DNA of 64,000 nucleotides, taken from assembly GCA_010909165.1 (NCBI GenBank), contig MU008163.1, positions 1,364,001 through 1,428,000 on the forward strand, read 5' to 3'. The position numbers and the translations under genes are program-made. The notes below the pieces were generated by a model. The model was given only the letters and a program-made list of their open reading frames with translations, was not told where the DNA came from and searched no databases. Shown here piece by piece: positions 55,972 through 64,000 of this stretch (the first letter of the stretch is position 1; each line of letters opens with the position of its first letter). This DNA comes from Anthoceros angustus. Taxonomy: Eukaryota > Streptophyta > Anthocerotopsida > Anthocerotales > Anthocerotaceae.

Positions 55972-56962
55972 TGTAGGTCTACACCCTACAAGGGTAGGTC
56001 GCCCACACATGTAGGGACCCCCACGCAACGTGACTTCACCGCCTCCATAGTTTTGAGGACTTGGCCCACCTCCACCTCGGTTGATGCATTTGGGACCCTC
56101 CTTAGGCTCGACTTGGGCCTTCTCCTAACTCCTAAACTCTACTCCTCTACCCAACATTCAACCCCACACCATCCAAAATCTCAACTTAACTCATCACCAT
56201 CCTCAACATTCAACTCAATGCATCATATTTGACACTCGACTCGACTCATCCTTATTCTCCTAGTCTAACCTCACTTCAAGCTCACTGGCCCCTTGCCTTT
56301 CTAGCACAACCGCCTAGGGTCCTACAAGCCAACAAGTTCTTCCTTGGGCAAGTTGCTATGAGTTTGCACCAGACGAGTATCTCTAGGAGTCTTTCCTGCA
56401 ACCGCCCCTCAAGTCGAGAGTTCCTCGGGCACCACCACGCACCCAAAGCAAAGCAATTTTACAACAACCATTCACAAGAGGAGCAACCTGAGGCACTACT
56501 CGCGGGAGCAAGCCCTCCGCCAAGCACTCACCATAGCCACTTTCCCCTCTACGGACATTTTGTCACTGCATGAACAACGAAGCACCTCACATGAAGCAAG
56601 ACACTCACCACATGAGAAGCGCAATCACGGTACTTTATTTCTCGAGAACTAGTCCTCTTATATAAGACATATACATATGGCCTCTCTTAGGCCGCGCCTC
56701 CCTCCTTCTGACTTCCGGCTACACAATCTAATATCGCTTGACCTTTCCAAAAGTCTAATTAAGAGCCTCCTCGGGAACCCTTCCACACGTGTCTTTGAAT
56801 AATCCCTATAAACCTCACCCACTTGCAACCATCATGCCTTCCTCTTTAAGGCTCCATCCTACAATAGTTCTAACCACAAAGCAGCTTCCTAAGGCATCAA
56901 TTACAATTCTTAGCGAGCTAGTGTTCTTCAAGACCCTAGGGGTCTTACCCTTATCTCCCACA
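55972..56962 (-). mobile_element. LTR-C, copy 3, complete
   Basis: It is 991 bp. The minus strand begins TGTGGGAGATAAGG and ends GTAGACCTACA. A TATA box lies at about 56656-56665 and AAATAAAG at about 56633-56640. It abuts copia-A across TGTTT (56963-56967), exactly as copy 1 does. Internal sequence next to CCTACA on the minus strand starts ATGGTAGG, so a primer site beginning TGG is possible, but I cannot assign a tRNA. Confidence 0.6.
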
Positions 56963-57989
56963 TGTTTTAACAAACATAGGAGATATTTGGATTTATGTCA
57001 AGACAAATTGACATCATGTGAGCACAAAAGGAGAGAACAACACGAGAGCCTAGAATGCTTGAGTGTTCATTAAGTGAATAATAATATAAAGAGTATTGAA
57101 AATTATTTATATGTAAATAACCCTAAGTTCGCTATGCCTAGGTTACAATAAACAAGGCATATTTTAATACTCCCACATAACCTAGGCGTATCTGAATTGT
57201 GCCTAGCGTTAGGGTAATCACCCCTTAGCGTAGAATCTCTTGAAGTAGTGCGGCGCCATGTCTCGCTTGTCATGGTCAGAATAATCATACGTCACGCGCG
57301 ATCATCCGAAAAGAGTCCATGGCTACAAGGAGCGGAGCGCACTCACGGACGAGGTGAACCAGGAAACACCGTGCTCAAGAGAAAAGAACGACTGTGCCAC
57401 AAGCTAACCGTAAGCTGGAGGAACATGGAGTGGAAACCGTTTAGTTTCCAACGGTGATGTCCAGTGCGGATGGGAGATTGAGGACGGTCAGGCGTCATAG
57501 TGAGAAACAAGTTCGAGGCATCAGTGAAAGAGGAGCCCATCGTAGAGCTATTGGAGAATCAGGGACCTCTTAGAAGAATGAGGGTCCATTGGCTAAATGT
57601 CAGGAACATGCCGCGATGAGGAAGAGAAGGGAAGGAAGGCGCTGAAAAGTCTGTGGGCAAGGACTATGAAGAAGGGAAGCTCCCACAAAATGACGAAGGA
57701 CAGAGAAAACACGACTAGGTAAGGCAAAGACAAATTCATCCGTGCTTATACTTGGGCAAAGTGTGTAGGAGGATCAGAACCAATCTGTGGAACTTGTAGT
57801 GTGCCACATGGCACATCGATGGTCTGGTGGAAAGGGAAGCAGCGAAAGCGCTGTGATATGCAAACCTAAATTAAGAGCAGCTTGAAGACCTGGGGACTTA
57901 GGTCCCTACCCCCCCCCACACCCATCAGGTCAGACGATCACCTATCACCTACAATACCCTTAGAGCAGATAGCTGAAGTCCCTGAGTCC

Positions 57990-58720
57990 CAAGGACTCCT
58001 GCATAGTGTGTTTACGCTTGGGAAGCGCCTTCACAATACATCGCAATGTTTTCAGTAGCTTGGGACATATTCAACCTTGATTACTCCTCCGGATACGATG
58101 TCTAGGATACGGTGGTGCTCTCGAAATGTTTGGTTCTTGCATGAAAACAGCAAACCTAAATTGGTTACCAAAACTAAATCCAAACCTAAATCTGAAAATA
58201 TTTGGTTCTTGCATGAAAACAGCAAACCTAAATTGGTTACCAAAGCTGAATCCAAACCTAAATCTCAAATGTGTGGTTCTTGCATGAAAACGGCAAACCT
58301 ATATCTTGGTAGAAAAGGCCAAAAGTCGAGGATCCTTTGAGGTAACGATAAATTCTTTTAACTGCCCAGCATTCGTCCGGCTTTTCTAAGAACTATGAGG
58401 CGAAATGATCAAAAGCGATGTCCGCCTTGTCCGATTGGATATAAAATGAGGCGACCAACGGCATGCCTTTAGGGAACCTTCTCCATATCGGCAAGCTCTT
58501 CAATAGTGTTGGCACACCTGATCGTTGGTAAGTTTAACTCCCACAGAGCTTGGAGTAGAATCGGACATGCTTGATCAAGTTGGAAAGCGGTTTAGGATCT
58601 CGATCGATATTTCTTTTGATGGATAACAATCGGACCTTTGTCCCTCATTATTTAAGAATCAACACCTAGATGTAATTTTAGCTCTCCCACATCCTTCATC
58701 TCAAATTCAGAATTAACCAC
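57990..58720 (-). pseudogene. Copia-A copy 2 RNase H and RT remnant
   Basis: The minus strand gives FEMKDVGELKLHLGVDS, then connection fragments, the 70-bp repeats (two and a half units of FGNQFRFAVFMQEPNI frames at 58115-58290), and HHRILDIVSGGVIKVEYVP. There is a single copy of the 759-bp unit that is doubled at 26298-27720. Confidence 0.8.
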
Positions 58721-59410
58721 CGTGAGTTGACGAAGAATCCCATTGTCCCGGAGAAAAGTGTCAAAGGTATGGTTGCAAAACTCGTACCATTGTCGCGCAA
58801 GCATTTGAGTTGGCGCAGGCGCCTTTGTGCCATAAGCATCCAACATTGAAAAGGTGAAAGTTTCATTCTTTACGAGACATAGTGTATGTCCGTAAAACAA
58901 ATTGTAATCATCTGTGATTGTTAGATAATACCAAGCTCCTCCTAAAGATTGTGTTTGCGTTTACGGATATATCAGTGAACAAGATCGAGAAGATTTGCTA
59001 GCCTATATCCATGGTGTGGAAAAGGCTTCTCCTTCGCTTCGCCAAGAGACAAGCTTCACAAATAGGTAAATCTCTAAAACAAGGAGGCGATGGTTCCACA
59101 TAACAATCTTGTGTTGACATCTTGATTAGAGAATTTTTATTCACATGTCCAAGACGAGCATGCCATAATTTTGCTTGCTCAATCGATAAGTGTGTTGGAG
59201 AGGTAGATGTAACAACAAGTGCATCAGGGGCTTCATAAGTAACATCCAACCGATACAACGGGACTCCTGGCCAATGCATTGTGAGTCGGAGATATGTCGA
59301 AAAACTTCACAAGTAGTTCCAAAGAAGCAAAATTCAAAGTTGTGGTGAATTGCTAGTAGCCCCGACCGACAAGAGATTCTTCGCCATGCCGTACATACAA
59401 CTCGGGACAT
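58721..59410 (-). pseudogene. Copia-A copy 2 integrase
   Basis: The open frame 58998-59279 holds VTSTSPTHLSIEQAKLWHAR, LGHVNKNSLIKMSTQDCYVE and LPICEACLLAKRR (zinc domain). The core continues with TITDDY-type sequence near 58918 and then CNHTFDTFLRDNGILRQLTV, which joins FEMKDVGEL directly. The catalytic Glu is absent, as in copy 1. Confidence 0.8.
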
Positions 59411-59422
59411 GCAATCGAGTTG

Positions 59423-60000
59423 TTAGTCATAAGGAAACGACAAGTACCAATGCCTCTTATGGGTAAGTGGTAGATCTCTGCTCATCCCCAAGTAGGACAC
59501 TGATTGGGGTCTCAATAATCGTTTGTCCTTACAGATGTGTGTAGTAGCACTAGAATCGAGGTACCAATTTCCAGGATCACTCGAAGAAGAAGAAGAAGAA
59601 TACATTCTGACCTGCTGAAGAGAGTGGTCCATTCTAAAGTGAAACGAAAGTTTGATATGAGGCAGGAAGGTTGAGCAAGAGCTGCGCAACGGCATCCTCT
59701 TCACTCATCTTGGAGCCCATATGTGTAAGTCGTGAACGGAGGTGACGAAATTTACTAGTGTGGGCAGCCACACTGTCACTCTCCCGCATCCTCAAGGCAT
59801 AGAACTCCTGTTTAAAAGCGCACAATGTCATCATTGTCTTCACTGCGTATGTGCCTTCTAGTTGATTCCAAATTTCATGAGCTTTTGTCAAATATTCCAC
59901 ATCAGGAATGAGGACGTCATCGAGTCCAGATATCTAGATTGCAACTGCAACACTAAACACGATAAAGTTGCAAGGGGTGAATATAAGGAAGCAGCAGTAC
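59423..60000 (-). pseudogene. Copia-A copy 2 protease and gag segment
   Basis: Segment 59423-59704 reads DPGNWYLDSSATTHICKDKRL (protease site DSS) after a short Ser run. Segment 59634-59900 reads LTKAHEIWNQLEGTYAVK, CAFKQEFYALRMRESDSVA, SRLTHMGSKMSEEDAVAQLL and NLPASYQTF, the best-preserved UBN2-type gag domain in the window. The zinc knuckle present in copy 1 is missing between gag and protease. Confidence 0.8.
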
Positions 60001-61019
60001 CAATGCCTCTTATGGGTAAGCTGGTAGATCTCTGTTCATCCCCAAGTAGGACCTGATTGGGGTCGAATAATCGTTTGTCCTTACAGATGTGTGTAGTAGC
60101 ACTAGAATCGAGGTACCAATTTCGGGATCACCAAGAAGAAGAAGAAGAATACATTGACTGCTTTGAAGAGAGTGGTCCATTCTAAAGTGAAACGAAAGTT
60201 TGATATGAGGCGGGAAGGTTGAGCAAGAGCTGCATAGCGGCATCCTCTTCACTCATCTTGGAGCCCATATGTGTAAGTCGTGAACGGAGGTGGCCGAAAT
60301 TTACTAGTGTGGGCGGCCCGCTGTCACTCTCCGCATCCTCAAGGCATAGAACTCCTGTTTAAAAGCGCACAATGTCATCATTGTCTTCACCGCGTATGTG
60401 CCTTCTAGTTGATTCCAAATTTCATGAGCTTTTGTCAAATATTCCACATCGGGAATGAGGGCGTCATCGAGTCCGGATATCTAGATTGCAACCGCAACAC
60501 TAAACACGATAAAGTTGCAAGGGGTGAATATAAGGAAGCAGCAGTACCAATGCCTCTTATGGGTAAGCTGGTAGATCTCTGTTCATCCCCAAGTAGGACC
60601 TGATTGGGGTCGAATAATCGTTTGTCCTTACAGATGTGTGTAGTAGCACTAGAATCGAGGTACCAATTTCGGGATCACCAAGAAGAAGAAGAAGAATACA
60701 TTGACTGCTTTGAAGAGAGTGGTCCATTCTAAAGTGAAACGAAAGTTTGATATGAGGCGGGAAGGTTGAGCAAGAGCTGCATAGCGGCATCCTCTTCACT
60801 CATCTTGGAGCCCATATGTGTAAGTCGTGAACGGAGGTGGCCGAAATTTACTAGTGTGGGCGGCCCGCTGTCACTCTCCGCATCCTCAAGGCATAGAACT
60901 CCTGTTTAAAAGCGCACAATGTCATCATTGTCTTCACCGCGTATGTGCCTTCTAGTTGATTCCAAATTTCATGAGCTTTTGTCAAATATTCCACATCGGG
61001 AATGAGGGCGTCATCGAGT
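59949..61019 (-). repeat. Identical tandem repeat of gag-protease, period 547 bp
   Basis: Sequence from about 59949 to 60472 is repeated from 60496 to 61019 with no difference that I can see, giving identical open frames at 60010-60252 and 60557-60799. The preceding unit (59442-59998) and the later copy (61990-62500) are diverged. Confidence 0.9.
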
Positions 61020-63335
61020 CGGATATTCAGATTGCAAGCGCAACACTAAACACGATAAAGTTGCAAGGGGTGAATATCTGAGGAAGGGGTTTTCACAATA
61101 TACACCAAAGGGGTTTCAATGGGTTGGGGAATCGTGATCCACTAAATCGCAATTTCACACCGAAAGTAGGGTGTACACCGAGCCAAGCATCGGTTTCATG
61201 GACCCGCGGTGTGTGCATGGTATTAGGAAAGGCGAGACACTGGAAGTGTCGAAATAGAGCCCATTAACTTCCCCCCAGCCGGTCAATCGAACAAAGAGTT
61301 GGTCATTCTAGAATTTGACACCATGGTGGGCCTCAAACCCTATGCATCATGTCCCTACCGCACTCGTGAAACTTGAGAGGGTATGGAACCGACACGGAAA
61401 GGGTGGTAGAAATCATCCCTATATATGCAACTTTCACATTTTATGGGCGCTATTCATTGAGTAGGCGGCCAGCGCCACCGCCGGGCGCCACCCCGGCCGC
61501 CGGGCGCCACAGGAGGGAATTCCCCACGATCGTGTCCGCCTGAAGACATCGTCGCTGCCTCATCTTCATGGTGCAATGCTTCGCCTCATGATCTCCCGTC
61601 GCGAGGGAACAATCCTCGCCTTTAGGCTGCGATTGGGTTCCGCCATTTTGTCGGGTCCGCTACATGGTCGTTCCCCATATCTTCCACGGAAGGACTTCTC
61701 CTAATTGCCGCATAAGTTAAGGTTCCGTGGGGTCGGGTACGGCGGGATAGTTGGCGATACCACCGGCTTCAAAGTGGAATTCCACCTCCACTCCTTTTAC
61801 CTACATGCATGGTTCCCACCACGGTGATGAGAAAAGTTGGGGAAAAGCTATGCCAATGAAACCCAAACGCCTAACCTTACCTCCAAAGAAGCAAAATTCA
61901 AAGTTGTGGTGAATTGCTAGTAGCGGGAGATTCTTAGCCATGCCGTACATACAACTCACGGGACATGCACATCTTGAGTTGTTAGTCATAAGGAAGCAGT
62001 ACCATGTACCTCTTATGGGTAAGTGGTAGATCTCTGTTCATCCCCAAGTAGGACCTGATTGGGGTGGTCGAATAATCGTTTGTCCTTACAGATGTGTGTA
62101 GTAGCACTAGAATCGAGGTACCAATTTCGGGATCACCAAGAAGAAGAAGAAGAATACATTCTGCTTGAAGAGAGTGGTCCATTCTAAAGTGAAACGATAG
62201 ACGATATGAGGCGGGAAGGTTGAGCAAGAGCTGCAAGCGGCATCCTCTTCACTCATCTTGGAGCCCATATGTGTAAGTCGTGAACGGAGGTGGAAATTTA
62301 CTAGTGTGGGCGCCACACCACTCTCCGCATCCTCAAGGCATAGAACTCCCACTTAAAAGCGCACAATGTCATCATTGTCTTCACCGCGTATGTGCCTTCT
62401 AGTTGATTCCAAATTTCATGAGCTTTTGTCAAATATTCCACATCGGGGAATGAGGGCGTCGAGTCCGGATATCTAGATTGCAAGCGCAACACTAAACACG
62501 ATAAAGTTGCAAGGGGTGAATATACTGGGAAGGGGTTTTCATACAATATACACCAAAGGGGTTTCAATGGGTTGGGGAATCAGTGATCCACTGCATTTCG
62601 CACTTGAAAAGTAGGGTGTACACCGAGCGGCATCGGTTTCATGGACCCGCCGTGTGTGCATGGTATTAGGAAAGGCGAGACACTGTGGAAGTGTCGAAAT
62701 AGAGCCCATTAACTTCCCCAGTGCCGGTCAATCGAACAAAGAGTTGGTCATTCTAGAATTTGACACCATGGTGGGCCTCAAACCCTATGCATCATGTCCC
62801 TTGTGCCACCGAGAGGGTATGAAATGACAGGAAAGGGTGGTAGAAATCATCCCTATATATGCAACTTTCACATTTTATGGGCGTCATTCGAGTAGGCGGC
62901 CAGCGCCACCACACGGCAGCCTGGGGCGGCGCCTACACAGGAGGGAATTCCCCACGATCGTGTCCGCCCTGGAAGACATCGTCGCTGCCCTCATCTTCAT
63001 GGTGCAATGCTTCTGCCTCATGATCTCCCGTCGGCAGAGGGAACAATCCTCGTCTTAAGCTGCGATTGGGTTCCGCCATTTTGTCAGCGCGGGGTCTGCT
63101 ACATGGCTGTTCCCCATATCTTCCACGGGAAGGACTTCTCCTAATTGCCGCATATAAGTTAAGGTTCCGTGGGGTCGGTGGCACAGACGGCGGGATAGTT
63201 GGCGATACCACCGGCTTCAAAAGTGGAATTCCACCTCCACTCCTTTTACCTACATGCATGGTTCCCACCACACAGTGATGAGAAAAGTTGGGGAAAACAG
63301 CTATGCCAATGAAACCCAAACGTCTAACCTTACCT
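60546..63335. repeat. Tandem duplication, period about 1446 bp
   Basis: The gag segment plus the unassigned block with GGGGTTTTCA, AAATAGAGCCCATTAACTTCCC and GCAATGCTTC is present at 60546-61870 and again at about 61995-63335. At the 61880 junction, CTTACCTCCA meets TTCCAAAGAAGC, the parents sharing TCCA. Confidence 0.8.
61076..61870. other. Unassigned sequence, copy 1
   Basis: It follows the gag repeat directly and is repeated at 62521-63335. It contains a GGCGCCACC-rich patch (61470-61510) and no frame I trust. It may be the interior or LTR of another element whose ends I cannot define. Confidence 0.4.
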
Positions 63336-64000
63336 CCAGCAGTGGGGCGGTGTGCGATTCCACCAACATTGCCGGGCCGCTGGATGGGTTGTCCGGATCG
63401 CTGCCCATATATGGAAGCCGTGCGCCTCGATTGTGGTGGGCACGCGCCATCTCGCTCTTCTCCGCCCAAACACCCAACCGTTAGCGTGTATGGATTGAAT
63501 GGCGTGCACATGTGCATTTCAATGACACGGTAGCCGCACCTCTTCGCCTTTCCGTGTGCGCCGCGTAACATCAAGGGCTACAACTCGGGGAATAGGCGCT
63601 ATGGAGAACGCTTGCAGACAATGGAACAATAGCGACCGCGTTGAAGAAAGCTACCGGAGGTCCCCAATGTCCGCCTTATAGAACAAAGATGTATGAGCAC
63701 ATAATCGGGATTGTGTGCGGCGCCGCAATGTCGAGCATTTCTTCGCCGGGCGGCGCCGCCACCTGACATCGGTGTTTAATATCGCACATGGCAAAGGGAA
63801 TCCAGATGTGGTTTACGATCCGATGCAAATACACGGATATCAATCGTGACAAATATACCTATGCCTTATATCACATATATCACCCTTATGCCTATAAAAC
63901 CCGCAAGCCCTAATACGAAAAGAGAGCCAACTTAATCTCCGACGGCCCTTGAGTCGCAATTCTTTCCACTTGTTCACTCTGAAGTTGCGCCCGCCTCCGA
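62521..64000. other. Unassigned sequence, copy 2 and window end
   Basis: To 63335 this repeats 61076-61870 with small indels. Beyond that the sequence is unique. The minus-strand frame 62933-63574 (213 codons) is Arg/Gly/Pro-rich and is broken in the first copy, so I do not call it a gene. From 63575 to 63880 I see nothing assignable. Confidence 0.35.
63892..63899 (+). promoter_or_regulatory. Possible TATA box
   Basis: CTATAAAACCCGCAAGCCCTA near the window end resembles the TATAAAACCC start of transcription seen in many plant promoters and gypsy LTRs. No gene or LTR boundary is visible before the window stops, so this stays tentative. Confidence 0.3.

Larger units (their letters stand above)
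54255..56490 (-). repeat. Tandem duplication of leader part 1 and LTR-C, period 1115 bp
   Basis: ACTCCTGGTCAAGATCC starts at 54256 and 55371. The unit holds leader part 1 and about half of LTR-C. At the junction (GGCACTACTCCTGGTC) the parents GGCACTACTCGCGG (56490) and GACTACTACTCCTGG (54249) share ACTACTC. Confidence 0.85.
49603..56962 (-). mobile_element. R element, copy 3
   Basis: On the minus strand: LTR-C (55972-56962), leader part 1 with a tandem duplication and a partial extra LTR-C, copia-B-like 3' end in the opposite sense (53345-54128), leader part 2 (50730-53344) and the first third of the ORF, cut at 49603 by the copia-B junction. It has the same nested order as copy 1 but lacks the solo LTR-G. 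Confidence 0.6.
56968..60000 (-). mobile_element. Copia-A, second pol-bearing copy
   Basis: 3' LTR 56968-57169 (202 bp) and polypurine tract 57170-57176, then RNase H, RT remnant, integrase, protease and part of gag in the same order as 25608-30000. It shares the internal pol deletion. The gag end runs into tandem gag repeats (to 61075 and 61980-62520). No 5' LTR is reached. Confidence 0.8.

Noticed and set aside
59949-61019. CRISPR-like array
   Set aside because: Repeats are 547 bp gag copies without short repeats and spacers, in a plant retroelement.
62933-63574. 213-codon minus-strand ORF
   Set aside because: The duplicated copy at 61.5-61.9 kb breaks the frame. The composition is Arg/Gly/Pro-rich and no motif is seen.

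Overview
This window looks like heterochromatic, repeat-filled DNA from a land plant. I found no intact host gene. Everything I can assign is LTR-retrotransposon sequence, nested, broken and repeatedly duplicated. The plant call rests on Ty1/copia elements with initiator-tRNA-Met primer sites (TGGTATC...), a Ty3/gypsy integrase of plant type, and a candidate spliced fragment with short GT-AG introns. I cannot name the species. Almost every reading frame is broken by small indels, and near-identical copies differ by clusters of 1-10 base indels. Part of this decay could be assembly error.

Layout. (1) 1-7.4 kb, plus strand: the 3' end of a Ty3/gypsy element ('G'). It comprises an integrase, a polypurine tract and then a very long 3' LTR (1727-7398, about 5.7 kb). 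A second copy of that LTR lies at 19582-24590 on the minus strand as a solo LTR flanked by the 5-bp target duplication GTAGG. (2) 7.4-10 kb: an unassigned GC-rich block and a plus-strand ORF (9107-9958) of unknown function. (3) Three minus-strand copies of an element I call 'R' (11.4-19.6, 31.5-38.1 and 49.6-57.0 kb). R has an LTR-like terminus of about 1 kb (LTR-C), a long structured leader and one broken ORF of about 1,100 codons (basic N-terminus, helical domain, acidic stretch, coiled coil). I see no pol genes in R. (4) A minus-strand Ty1/copia element ('copia-A', 25608-31499) with two LTRs, primer site, polypurine tract and target duplication TGTTT. It sits exactly at the ORF/LTR-C edge of R. 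A partial copy lies at 9.96-11.4 kb and another at 57.0-62.5 kb. Both copies that reach pol lack the same piece, from the end of integrase to the reverse-transcriptase YVDD. (5) A second minus-strand copia element ('copia-B', 40479-49602) with all domains recognisable, preceded by tandem LTR plus leader repeats (36.7-40.5 kb). (6) 61-64 kb: a duplicated unassigned sequence.

History suggested by the nesting: copia-A entered R; copia-A lost part of pol; the R/copia-A block was duplicated with an offset of about 31 kb; a gypsy element then inserted into only one of the LTR-C copies and recombined to a solo LTR. On top of this, at least ten local tandem duplications (about 70 bp to 1.9 kb) are visible, several with short identical sequence at the junction. 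No element here looks capable of autonomous movement.
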